From Candidatus Woesearchaeota archaeon (GTDB lineage: Archaea > Nanobdellota > Nanobdellia > Woesearchaeales > GW2011-AR9): a stretch of 45,493 bases of DNA. The stretch covers positions 1-45,493 of the forward strand of contig JABHWJ010000017.1 of assembly GCA_018657845.1 (NCBI GenBank). Direction: 5' to 3'. Below the pieces are notes generated by a model. It saw only the letters and a program-made list of their open reading frames with translations, was not told the DNA's origin and searched no databases. Positions 16,568 through 23,715 of the stretch are shown one piece after another (the stretch's first letter is position 1; each line of letters starts with the position of its first letter). Position numbers and translations under genes: made by a program.

Positions 16568-17323
16568 TTATTTTACTCGGTAAAAAGTCTCCGCCATTCT
16601 TTTTCTAATCTTTAACCCATTCTTAAATGCTCTCCAAAATACAAACACCATTAATGGATATATTGCTTGAAATCTTTGACTAGGATATTCTTTTAACGCT
16701 TTCAATTTTTTTGAAAAACTCTTAGTTATATCTACATACATCTTAGGCCAACTTGTTTTAATCGAAACCGGATTCCAGATCGAATAAACATACAGCTCTG
16801 GTTTTTTCCCAGAAATCTGAGCATAAATCTCTTTGGTTATTTTATGAACTGCTCGATGGTCTGGATGAGGATCTTCAATAGAATGAGTAAAAACCTTAGT
16901 TGGTTTATTTTTCTTAATTAATTCTAATAATTTATTCTCAATACCTTTATTTTTATAATCTTCATAAACCCCTTGATCCTTTAAACCAAAGTATTTTACC
17001 CTACAACCCAAAACCTTTCCTGCTTTATGTGCTTCCTCTTCCCTTATCTTAACTACTTCTTCTTTCTTCATCCAAGGATGAGACAATTCTCCATAAGAAA
17101 AAACAACACATAAAACTCGTTTCCCTTCTCTAGAATATTCTGCAATAGTTCCACCTGCTCCAATCACAAAATCATCTGAATGGGCACCTAAAACCAACAC
17201 AAATTCCCTCTTTTTCTTCCCCATCTTAACTAGAATATGTTTTTGCTTTATTAATTTTGTCACTTTAATGAGGCCATATGGCGTATGGCCTTTAATAATG
17301 GGTTGAGTCTTTTTTGTATTCAC
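16568..17323 (-). CDS. PIG-L/LmbE family deacetylase
   Basis: A zinc-dependent N-deacetylase of sugar conjugates. It shows the H-x-D-D motif in 'VLGAHSDDFVIGAGG' and the second metal site in 'DPHPDHRAVHKI'. The ORF start at 17323 is a GTG. The conserved domain begins only after residue 34, an ATG at 17224 begins 'MGKKKREFVLVLGAHSDD' as in typical family members, and a TATA-like 'attaataaag' lies about 27 bases before it. The 17224 start is therefore more likely and the protein would have 218 residues. It is in an operon with the GT4 glycosyltransferase, suggesting joint action on a glycolipid or glycan. Confidence 0.88.
   Translation of the reverse strand: MNTKKTQPIIKGHTPYGLIKVTKLIKQKHILVKMGKKKREFVLVLGAHSDDFVIGAGGTIAEYSREGKRVLCVVFSYGELSHPWMKKEEVVKIREEEAHKAGKVLGCRVKYFGLKDQGVYEDYKNKGIENKLLELIKKNKPTKVFTHSIEDPHPDHRAVHKITKEIYAQISGKKPELYVYSIWNPVSIKTSWPKMYVDITKSFSKKLKALKEYPSQRFQAIYPLMVFVFWRAFKNGLKIRKRMAETFYRVK
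17271..17291. repeat. Perfect inverted repeat upstream of PIG-L deacetylase gene
   Basis: 'AGGCCATA-TGGCG-TATGGCCT' has 8-bp perfect arms and a 5-base spacer, and is GC-rich for this window. If the deacetylase starts at 17224, the repeat lies about 20 bases upstream of its TATA-like box and could be an operator. If the GTG start is used, it would be coding sequence. Confidence 0.5.
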
Positions 17324-17372
17324 TAATCAATAGCAAAGATTTATAAATATGGGTCATTATTAATTTATTGTA

Positions 17373-17771
17373 ATGAAAATTAAAATACCAGAAAAAGGTT
17401 TAGTTGGATGCTTTGATAGTTCAGACGAATTTGTTACATCTTTATCTAGTTCTTCAAGGAAATTTAGACAATATCAAAAAGAAACGGATTTCATCGATAG
17501 AATAGTATTGGGAGATCCAGAACTAGGAAAACAAGGATTGTATGCCGGTGAAGTTAGAAGAGAAGATATTGTTGATGCCATGGTTGAAGCAGGCCTTGTA
17601 AAAAATCCAGATTCTTATTGGGGCAAATTTCAAGTACAAAGAAATTTATCTAAAGTTCACCAAACAAACTATTGGAAAGGATATTCTTTCGTTCAATTAA
17701 CAGAAGGCAATTTTGATTTTACACTTTACAAGGTAAGAGTAGATGATGTATCTGGATTACCTCCGTTCTAA
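17373..17771 (+). CDS. Hypothetical protein
   Basis: A 132-residue soluble protein with no motif I recognise. It starts 29 bases after a palindromic TATA box ('atttataaat', 17339-17348). The middle contains 'GLYAGEVRREDIVDAMVEAG', which could be a small helical segment, and the C-terminus is beta-rich. It stands alone on the plus strand between two minus-strand groups. Nothing about its neighbours suggests a role. Confidence 0.7.
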   Translation: MKIKIPEKGLVGCFDSSDEFVTSLSSSSRKFRQYQKETDFIDRIVLGDPELGKQGLYAGEVRREDIVDAMVEAGLVKNPDSYWGKFQVQRNLSKVHQTNYWKGYSFVQLTEGNFDFTLYKVRVDDVSGLPPF

Positions 17772-17796
17772 AATAAATCCCTTGGTTTTTTAACAA

Positions 17797-18504
17797 CTAT
17801 TTTAACAAAATAACTTTTCCCCTTCCCTTCTTAACTCGCTCTACTTTCCCTTTATGTTCTAGTTCTGTAACAACCAAACTAACTTTCGCTTCAGATAAAG
17901 GCAGCATCTCCTTCCTCAATTCCTTTTGAGAAATCCTTCCATCATGTTTCTTAATAATCTCCAAAGCTCTATCTAAATAACCAGGTTCTTTGACAATATC
18001 TTTTTTATGCTGCTTAACACTTTTCTTACTATCTTCTCTGACCTTTCTCCTAAATACCCTCAAGGAACCATGCTTCTTTCTCATCCAAATTATCCTTCCA
18101 ATTGCATAAACAAAGATTATCACTGCTGCAATATATTGCCAAATCTTCATCCCTTCTTCCTCTTCTTCAAAAAGATCTTCTCCGGTATCCTTCCACAAAT
18201 CATCTTCATCTCCAAAACCTGGCAACAAAAATAGATCAAAAACATTTACCCCCGTTTTTACCACTACCTTCTCCTGCACTTCAATCTCTCCATTCCTTGC
18301 CGAAATAACATAATTTCCTGGTGAAAGTTCAAAAGAATAACCTCCTTCTTTAACCAACAACTTCTGCGTTCCAATCTCTACTAAAACATCACTTTCAACT
18401 TCCAGAAATTCATTGTAAACATTCCCTTTTAATGTTGCTCCCAATACCAAAGAACCACATAATAAGAATAAAATTAAACAAACACAAAACATACCTCTTT
18501 TCAT
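17797..18504 (-). CDS. Membrane-anchored winged-helix protein
   Basis: A 235-residue protein with a signal peptide or first membrane segment (residues 1-22). An outer beta-sandwich domain (about 23-95, 'LKGNVYNEFLEVESDV', 'YSFELSPGNYVISARNG') resembles carboxypeptidase-regulatory-like modules. An acidic linker leads to a membrane helix ('IWQYIAAVIIFVYAIGRII', about 122-140). The C-terminal cytoplasmic winged-helix domain has 'DRALEIIKKHDGRISQKELR' and 'VVTELEHKGKVERVKKGRG'. The layout suggests a one-component sensor that couples an outside ligand or surface state to DNA binding at the membrane. Similar membrane wHTH proteins are known in archaea. Its own TATA-like box ('ctttttataag') precedes it. 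Confidence 0.8.
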   Translation of the reverse strand: MKRGMFCVCLILFLLCGSLVLGATLKGNVYNEFLEVESDVLVEIGTQKLLVKEGGYSFELSPGNYVISARNGEIEVQEKVVVKTGVNVFDLFLLPGFGDEDDLWKDTGEDLFEEEEEGMKIWQYIAAVIIFVYAIGRIIWMRKKHGSLRVFRRKVREDSKKSVKQHKKDIVKEPGYLDRALEIIKKHDGRISQKELRKEMLPLSEAKVSLVVTELEHKGKVERVKKGRGKVILLK

Positions 18505-18541
18505 AACTAAAACTAAATCTTTTTCTTATAAAAAGTTATCG

Positions 18542-18682
18542 TTAGAACTTCATCTCTTCTATTAACTTTTTTACAGCATATTCAAATAAGTGGGATTTAT
18601 TTCTAAACAAACCATCTTCTAACACCAGATCTAATTTGGCCAGAAGTTCCTTGTCCACAGTTATACTCACTGGATCTTTCAT
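18542..18682 (-). CDS. Ribbon-helix-helix (CopG/Arc-like) small protein
   Basis: A 46-residue protein not in the ORF track. The reading 'DPVSITVDKELLAKLDLVLE' followed by 'FRNKSHLFEYAVKKLIEEMK' is a complete ribbon-helix-helix fold: one strand, helix A, the turn and helix B. Such proteins bind DNA as dimers at palindromes. Its ATG overlaps the stop of the upstream phosphoribosyltransferase gene (ATGA), so it is translationally coupled as the third gene of that operon. A 7-bp inverted repeat lies just upstream of the operon promoter and is a natural candidate target for autoregulation. An antitoxin role is possible but not shown. Confidence 0.8.
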   Translation of the reverse strand: MKDPVSITVDKELLAKLDLVLEDGLFRNKSHLFEYAVKKLIEEMKF

Positions 18683-19569
18683 TCTTTTACTTGCCTCCAA
18701 ACATGTGGTTGACACTCAGTCAATCTTTTAAATGAGTAAATCTCAGTTAATTTAGAGTTACCTCCCATCATTGAGGAAATGTATAATCCTTTGGGGTCGT
18801 GTTGAAGTGCATAATCCATACATTGAAGAATACTACGACCCGATAAAATTACATCATCTACTAACAAAACACTTTTACCTTTAATGGCTGCAGCATAATT
18901 TTCTGGAGCCAAAGCAGGAGTCTTAACTCCCAAGTCATGTCTAGAAACATGAGAATAACGAATTGGCAAGAACTCATCAACACCTAAAATATTCATTGCT
19001 AAATAAGCAGGTTCAAAACCACCGGAAGCTACTGCCACCACCATATCTACTCCAGGAATCTTTCTTTCTCTTGCCCTTCGCAATGCCCAAAAAACTCCCT
19101 TACCTTCTTCACTAATTGTCTTTTCACGATATGTTTTTTGCAATGTTGATCCAAAATCTAAATTAGATCCGCCATCCGTCACCCACCGTACCTTAGACCT
19201 TCTATCATTCAAAAAATATTGCCCAATTAAACAATCAACATGAGTTAATACTAATTCTTTAACTTTATCAAGATCGATCTCTCCGCTTTGGTAATAAGAA
19301 CCCACTGCAGTTTTACCCGCTTCAACTAAAGTAGAAAAAACTTTTTCTTGCTCTTCCCAATTTCCTTTCTCACTTTCCACCATACTATCAAAAAATAATT
19401 GAGTTATGGCCAAAAGCTCATCTTTAAAATCAACCGGGTGTATTTCAGCTTCTAATTCATTCAATAATTCTAACAATGTTTTAATTTCTCCAGCATTCTG
19501 AAGGGTAGAATCAAGAGCAGAATTCTTTAACAATTTGTACTGAGAGTTCATTTTCTTACTTGTCTCCAC
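18679..19569 (-). CDS. Phosphoribosyltransferase-domain protein (copy 2)
   Basis: A 296-residue protein. The C-terminal half is a type I phosphoribosyltransferase fold: 'DMVVAVASGGFEPAYLAMNIL' and the PRPP loop 'SVLLVDDVILSGRSI' with the paired acids. The helical N-terminal half ('LLAITQLFFDSMVESEKGNW') has no family I know. It is a paralog of the upstream gene and overlaps it by 22 bases. The base or small molecule it would use is not apparent, and the usual purine/pyrimidine hood signatures are missing, so it could be a regulatory or catalytically changed member. It is followed, with overlap, by a ribbon-helix-helix gene. Confidence 0.8.
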   Translation of the reverse strand: METSKKMNSQYKLLKNSALDSTLQNAGEIKTLLELLNELEAEIHPVDFKDELLAITQLFFDSMVESEKGNWEEQEKVFSTLVEAGKTAVGSYYQSGEIDLDKVKELVLTHVDCLIGQYFLNDRRSKVRWVTDGGSNLDFGSTLQKTYREKTISEEGKGVFWALRRARERKIPGVDMVVAVASGGFEPAYLAMNILGVDEFLPIRYSHVSRHDLGVKTPALAPENYAAAIKGKSVLLVDDVILSGRSILQCMDYALQHDPKGLYISSMMGGNSKLTEIYSFKRLTECQPHVWRQVKE

Positions 19570-20513
19570 ACACTTGGTCCCTTTATTGACAGATTCTCCA
19601 ATTGAAGATCTTCTCTTGGCATCCTCCGACCATCCAAAACTGTGGAAACAAACAATTCTTTTGGATTCTTTCCCATTACATATTTTGTCCCTTCGCGGAT
19701 AGTTTTTCCTGATCCAATGATGTCATCTATTAACAACACACTTTTCCCTTCAATTGCTGCCCCATCATCTTCGGGAGCTAACTTAGGAAATCTAACTTCT
19801 GAATCATCTCTAGATTCATGAGAATAACGAAAAGGCATTAAATTATCAACACCCAAAATATTCATTGCTAAATAAGCAGCTTCAAATCCACCAGAAGCAA
19901 TAGTGGCAATCGTTTCAATTTTTGGAAGATCTTTCACCATTTTATATTGGTTTTCCATTTCTTGAGGTATCGATCTCCATTTTTTCATATGTTCAAAATA
20001 GTTACCAAGCGCTACATTTAATTCCCTTCCAAAATCTGTATATGAAGAATAATGAGTAACCCATCTTTCTTTAGATTCTCTATCTCCCAAAAAATACTGA
20101 CTCATTAACATATTGGCACTAGGGAAGATTAACTCCTTAACTTTATCAAAATTAATCTCTCCCGGAGGAGCAGGTTCTTCATCAAAATTACTGGGATTAA
20201 ACGGTTCTTCCTGATAATAAGAACCCACAGTCAGTTTACCCGCTTCAACCAAAGCAGAAAAAACTTTTTCTTGTTCTTCCCAATTTCCTTTCTCACTTTC
20301 CACTATACTATCAAAAAATAATTGAGTTATGCCAAGGAGTTGATCTTTAAAATTACGAGGGTGTTTTTCTTGTTCTAATTTTTTTAACAACACTGGTAAA
20401 GATTTATTCTCGCCTGCATGGGTCTGGCCAGTATCATTTACACTGTATAGAAGCCAAGGTCTAATCAAAGTATAATTCTCATTCTCTTTTTGGCTATTTG
20501 TTGAAACTATCAT
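19548..20513 (-). CDS. Phosphoribosyltransferase-domain protein (copy 1)
   Basis: A 321-residue paralog of the next gene with the same two-part layout. The helical N-terminal half is followed by 'ETIATIASGGFEAAYLAMNIL' and the PRPP loop 'SVLLIDDIIGSGKTI'. About 118 bases of the N-terminal half (20214-20331) are nearly identical in DNA to the sister gene (19293-19408) although the flanks have drifted, which points to gene conversion. It has insertions relative to copy 2 near residues 110-120 and 175-195. It is first in the operon, behind the promoter at 20534-20552 and an inverted repeat. Substrate unknown. Confidence 0.8.
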   Translation of the reverse strand: MIVSTNSQKENENYTLIRPWLLYSVNDTGQTHAGENKSLPVLLKKLEQEKHPRNFKDQLLGITQLFFDSIVESEKGNWEEQEKVFSALVEAGKLTVGSYYQEEPFNPSNFDEEPAPPGEINFDKVKELIFPSANMLMSQYFLGDRESKERWVTHYSSYTDFGRELNVALGNYFEHMKKWRSIPQEMENQYKMVKDLPKIETIATIASGGFEAAYLAMNILGVDNLMPFRYSHESRDDSEVRFPKLAPEDDGAAIEGKSVLLIDDIIGSGKTIREGTKYVMGKNPKELFVSTVLDGRRMPREDLQLENLSIKGPSVWRQVRK

Positions 20514-20533
20514 AGTTTATATTATAAAATAAG

Positions 20534-20552
20534 ATATATATAAACCTTTCGG
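20534..20552 (-). promoter_or_regulatory. Promoter of the phosphoribosyltransferase operon
   Basis: On the minus strand, 'CCGAAAGGTTTATATATAT' is a BRE-TATA element. Its first 17 bases are identical to the promoter of the 3939 gene. The expected start is near 20515, at or beside the ATG at 20513. Confidence 0.65.
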
Positions 20553-20559
20553 TATTTTC

Positions 20560-20575
20560 ACTACTTAAAAGTAGT
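20560..20575. promoter_or_regulatory. Inverted repeat, candidate RHH operator
   Basis: 'ACTACTT-AA-AAGTAGT' has 7-bp perfect arms with a 2-base spacer. It lies 7 bases upstream of the BRE of the phosphoribosyltransferase operon, whose last gene encodes a ribbon-helix-helix DNA-binding protein. The remaining spacer to 20743 contains the TATA-like box of the 20744 gene ('gtttataaagaa') and nothing else I can name. Confidence 0.5.
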
Positions 20576-20743
20576 ATAATCGATAAGAATAAGAACTGCT
20601 TTTAAAAAGTAAACCAGCCCAATATCAAGCTTTGTAAAGCTTTAAACCTCTATAATTCCTTTTATTGAAACCTTCCCAGAAAGTATGTTTATAAAGAAAT
20701 TATCCAACTTAAACTACAACAAAAACTACGAGGTGCAAAAAAC

Positions 20744-21727
20744 ATGAAATATACTAACAAGTTGATGGCCATTTTGATGCTGACTATCTTTCTCATAAGT
20801 CTAGCCCCATTGGCCTTGGCAGAAGATTCGGAAGACCAACTTCCAACGAAACCTTTGCCTAAAACCAAAGAACTCAAGAAAGTCGTTGAAAACACCAAAG
20901 AGAAATTAATCAAAACTAGAGAACAATATCAGCAGCTTAAGGAAAGACATGAACAAGCCAAAGAGAAATTTGCAGAACAAAAAGAAAGGATTATCCAATT
21001 TGGTGAAAAAATCAAAGACTGCAAAGAAGATACTGAACAATGCAAGGGATTAAAGTCAGAACTTAAGGTTGGAGTTAAAACCCATTTACTAAGAACTGCT
21101 GATGTAATCCTTAAATCTTTAGAGAAATTAGAAGATCGGATTGAAAACTCTGAAAATCTTTCTGAAGAAGAAAAACAAGAAGCATTAAGCAAACTTGCTG
21201 AAGATAAAGCAGAACTAGAAGCAAAAATCGCTGAAGTTGAAGCATTATCTGAAGACGCTTCTGCAGAAGAATTAAGAGAAGCAATAAAAGAATTAAAAGA
21301 CCTATGGCAAAACCTCAAACAATCTCAACAATTCTACATTACTCAACTAACTAACCACAAAATGGAGAATCTAGTTGGAAAACACAGAGATATCCTTGTT
21401 GCCATGGATAATCGAATTGCAACCATAGAAGAACAAGGTGTAGAAAATTTAGAAGAATTAAAAGCAATCAGAGAAGAATTCTCTGAATCAGTTAATAAGT
21501 TAGAAGAAGACTTTGCTGATTCTGAAGAAGCTTGGAAAAATGCTAAAGATTCACCTAGTAGAGAATCTGTTGAAGCTGCTCACCAAGCTCAGAAGCTAGT
21601 GCGTGAAGATCTTAAAGAAACTAAGGATCTATTAAGAGAGTTTGTTCAAGAATTCAACGTCAAGTATCAAGAAATTAAGTCAGATGAAATTCCGGCTGAG
21701 GTGAATGAAGATGAAGAGAACAACTAA
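20744..21727 (+). CDS. Secreted coiled-coil protein
   Basis: A 327-residue protein with a clear signal peptide (about residues 1-27, 'MAILMLTIFLISLAPLALAE') followed by almost continuous charged heptad-type helices ('ENTKEKLIKTREQYQQLKER', 'LEKLEDRIENSENLSEEEKQ'). It is expected outside the membrane, as a structural or spacer element of the cell surface. The ribosome binding site 'gaggtgcaaaaaacATG' is good and 'gtttataaagaa' upstream is a probable TATA box. It overlaps by 23 bases the start of a small lipoprotein gene, so the two are coupled. Specific function unknown. Confidence 0.82.
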   Translation: MKYTNKLMAILMLTIFLISLAPLALAEDSEDQLPTKPLPKTKELKKVVENTKEKLIKTREQYQQLKERHEQAKEKFAEQKERIIQFGEKIKDCKEDTEQCKGLKSELKVGVKTHLLRTADVILKSLEKLEDRIENSENLSEEEKQEALSKLAEDKAELEAKIAEVEALSEDASAEELREAIKELKDLWQNLKQSQQFYITQLTNHKMENLVGKHRDILVAMDNRIATIEEQGVENLEELKAIREEFSESVNKLEEDFADSEEAWKNAKDSPSRESVEAAHQAQKLVREDLKETKDLLREFVQEFNVKYQEIKSDEIPAEVNEDEENN

Positions 21728-21929
21728 AGTAGCTTTACTATTGATCGTGGTTGGTCTAGTGTTTTTAGCTAGCTGTAAACAGTTAGTTGAAGAGAAAGCT
21801 GCCGAGGAGTCTCCAGAAGAAGCCGAGTTATCAGCAGGATTAGAAGAACTTGACGAACTAGAAGTTTTGATGGAAGAATTAAACGATGAAATCGACTTCG
21901 AAGAACTTGAGAATCTTGATCTCGAGTAA
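21705..21929 (+). CDS. Small acidic lipoprotein
   Basis: A 74-residue protein with a lipoprotein signal peptide ending in the lipobox 'FLASC' near residue 24. About 50 strongly acidic residues follow ('ELDELEVLMEELNDEIDFEE'). It is expected to be lipid-anchored on the outer face of the membrane. The overlap with the coiled-coil gene suggests joint expression and possibly a complex. A T-rich terminator follows at once. Confidence 0.75.
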   Translation: MKMKRTTKVALLLIVVGLVFLASCKQLVEEKAAEESPEEAELSAGLEELDELEVLMEELNDEIDFEELENLDLE

Positions 21930-21951
21930 TTTTTTTCTTTTTTTTCTTTCT
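21930..21951 (+). terminator. T-rich terminator after lipoprotein gene
   Basis: 'tttttttcttttttttcttt' follows the stop codon. It ends plus-strand transcription before the minus-strand RNA gene. Confidence 0.6.
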
Positions 21952-21974
21952 TAAATTCTCTAAAAAATAAAGAA

Positions 21975-22082
21975 GTACCATCCAAGACTTTCGAGACAAG
22001 GTTTTACGACCTCATATAGACTAAAAGGCTAACCAATTGGATTTTCTAAGCTAAACCCTTTTCTTTCGAACTCGGATGGTAC
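21975..22082 (-). ncRNA. Structured small RNA, about 108 nt, family unknown
   Basis: The ends form a perfect 9-bp closing stem (GTACCATCC with GGATGGTAC). Inside, 'uucga/ucgaa' continues the helix, and two further hairpins are possible ('ggguuu...aaaucc' and 'aggu-cguaaa-accu'), giving a junction-like fold. The minus strand is favoured: a TATA-like 'cttttaatt' (22101-22109) lies about 24 bases before the 5' end, and directly after the 3' end comes 'ttctttatttttta', a good archaeal terminator. No ORF covers it. I tested it by eye as tRNA, 5S rRNA, SRP RNA, RNase P and H/ACA or C/D guide, and none fits. Confidence 0.5.
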
Positions 22083-22120
22083 AATAAGTAAACTTTTCTG
22101 AATTAAAAGCTTTTCGCTTC

Positions 22121-22954
22121 TCAACCAGATAGATCCACCGTTTTTATAGTTGATGCCATCAATTTTCCACTAGCATCATACATACTTACTGTAATCTGTA
22201 CTCCAGTTATATCTCCTAAAGTTATTTCACTATATGCAAATCCACCTACAACCGTTGCCGAAGATGAACCTTTAACTTTAGATTTTATTGTTTTTGAACT
22301 TGGTGGCAAAGAAACTTGCTTTTCAAGTTCATATTTCTCTACTTCTAAAAGGAAATAATCTGGTTTAATAGTTCCACTCTCTTGATTTGAGATTGAATAA
22401 TCAATTCCAATTATTTTTCCCCAATTACCTTTCCAATCCACAGCAACTCCTTTGATTTCCAACGCCACATTGTTATATGAAGTAATTACTTCTTCTGCCA
22501 CTGCTTCAACAGTTTCCTTCACTTCTGGTTCGGGAGTTTCTTCAACTTCTTCTGGGGGAGTCTCTTCCTCAACAGGTTCTTCCACTACTGGTTCTTCCAC
22601 CACATCTTCATCTCCAGAAAATAACTCTGAAGTCACTCCAGTTACCCATCCAGAAAGACTAAATGAACTACTATTATCTGTATCGACGGATCCACAAGCT
22701 ACACTTGCTCTACCCAAATAAAATATTCCCAATAATACTACAATAATTAATATAAAATGAAGTATTGTTTTTGGTTTAAGTTTAATATTAATTTCATCCT
22801 TTAAAATCTTAGAATGCTTGGCAGGTTTTGATTTCTCTTCTTTATACCCTCTTACTTGTTCTTCTTGAGGTTCCTCTTCCTTCATCTCCTCTTCTTTTGT
22901 TTCTTCTTCTTCATCGCCCTTTAAATCTAAATGTTTTTCTTCCATACTTGTCAA
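22121..22954 (-). CDS. Membrane-anchored protein with outer beta domain
   Basis: A 277-residue protein. The N-terminal 60 residues are cytoplasmic and highly charged. One membrane helix follows ('ILHFILIIVVLLGIFYLGRA', about 63-83), then an acidic Glu/Pro/Val spacer ('EEPVVEEPVEEETPPEEVEE') and a C-terminal beta-sandwich-like domain of about 115 residues ('VALEIKGVAVDWKGNWGKII'). This topology is common for surface-anchored archaeal proteins of unknown role. It stands between the tRNA-Gly gene and the small RNA on the same strand. Function unknown. Confidence 0.8.
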   Translation of the reverse strand: MTSMEEKHLDLKGDEEEETKEEEMKEEEPQEEQVRGYKEEKSKPAKHSKILKDEINIKLKPKTILHFILIIVVLLGIFYLGRASVACGSVDTDNSSSFSLSGWVTGVTSELFSGDEDVVEEPVVEEPVEEETPPEEVEETPEPEVKETVEAVAEEVITSYNNVALEIKGVAVDWKGNWGKIIGIDYSISNQESGTIKPDYFLLEVEKYELEKQVSLPPSSKTIKSKVKGSSSATVVGGFAYSEITLGDITGVQITVSMYDASGKLMASTIKTVDLSG

Positions 22955-23024
22955 CCTCTTTGATATTATTTAATTAAGAGAATACTTTTTTATTTTTAAG
23001 TTTTTTGTTACTTGAGAACAGATA

Positions 23025-23096
23025 TGCACCGGCCGGGATTCGAACCCGGATGTCCGGCTTGGAAGGCCGGGATACTAACCATTATACTACCGGTGC
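23025..23096 (-). tRNA. tRNA-Gly (anticodon UCC)
   Basis: The minus strand folds as a cloverleaf. The acceptor stem is GCACCGG/CCGGTGC with discriminator A, the D arm is 'gtataatggttagtatc', the anticodon arm is CCGGC-CTTCCAA-GCCGG with anticodon TCC, and the T arm is CCGGG-TTCGAAT-CCCGG. CCA is not encoded. There is no intron. A promoter box lies just upstream. Confidence 0.96.
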
Positions 23097-23119
23097 TTAA
23101 TCACTAAGAATTCCTAACT

Positions 23120-23130
23120 CTTTTATAAAC
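23120..23130 (-). promoter_or_regulatory. Promoter of tRNA-Gly
   Basis: 'gtttataaaag' on the minus strand. The predicted start near 23099 is within a few bases of the tRNA 5' end, leaving almost no leader. Confidence 0.6.
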
Positions 23131-23202
23131 TTTTTTCTATTAATCTCCACTATCTCTTCCCCAACCAAAATCTTTTTAAACCTCTTCTTTATTTACAAGG
23201 AT

Positions 23203-23715
23203 ATGTCAGAAATCAAAGGACAAAAATGTACCATTTGTGGAAAGAACGAACTAACTCTTCGTGAAGAAATAGTCGAAGTACCTCATTTTGGTAGGGTATT
23301 TATCCTTTCTATGGAATGTGTTGGTTGTGGTTATCGAAAATCTGACCTAGAACCCGCAGAAAAGAAAGAACCTTGTAAATTCACTTTAGAAGTGTCTTCA
23401 GATGATGACTTAAACATCAAGATCGTAAAATCTGGAGAAGCCACGGTTAAGATTCCCCATATTATCACTATGGAATCGGGCCCTGCTTCTAATGGTTACA
23501 TCACTAATGTAGAAGGATTATTAGAAAAAGTCAAAAAAATAATTGAATCTGCTGCAGAAAATGAAGAAGACTCTTCAACAAAGAAGAAATCTAGAAACCT
23601 GATCAAAAAACTAAATAAAGTTCTTGTTGGCAGAGAAAAACTAAAAATCATCATTGAAGATTCTACCGGACATTCTGCAATTATCAGTGATAAAGCACAA
23701 AAAAGTAAGCTTTAA
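23203..23715 (+). CDS. ZPR1-type zinc finger protein
   Basis: A 170-residue single-unit archaeal ZPR1 homolog. The zinc finger is 'CTICGKNELTLREEIVEVPH' with the second knuckle 'CVGCGYRKSDL', followed by the beta-rich domain of the family ('IPHIITMESGPASNGYITNV') and a helical tail. Eukaryotic ZPR1 binds elongation factor 1A and assists its folding; whether the archaeal form does the same is inference. A TATA-like 'ctttttaaacc' lies 25-30 bases before the start. It ends with a 4-base overlap against the convergent PHP gene. Confidence 0.92.
   Translation: MSEIKGQKCTICGKNELTLREEIVEVPHFGRVFILSMECVGCGYRKSDLEPAEKKEPCKFTLEVSSDDDLNIKIVKSGEATVKIPHIITMESGPASNGYITNVEGLLEKVKKIIESAAENEEDSSTKKKSRNLIKKLNKVLVGREKLKIIIEDSTGHSAIISDKAQKSKL

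Noticed and set aside
20929-21318. 129-aa Ser-rich minus-strand ORF
   Set aside because: Antisense of heptad-rich Glu/Lys codons of the coiled-coil gene, which give Ser/Phe on the other strand.
21975-22082. Reading the small RNA as a tRNA, 5S rRNA or H/ACA guide, or as a plus-strand transcript
   Set aside because: No T-arm pairing around the TTCGAA, no 5S loop C/E motifs. On the plus strand ACA lies only 7 nt from the loop rather than about 14-16, with no promoter at the right distance; the minus strand has both promoter and terminator.
22452-22721. 89-aa Ser/Thr-rich plus-strand ORF
   Set aside because: Antisense of the Glu/Pro/Val linker of the 22121 gene.
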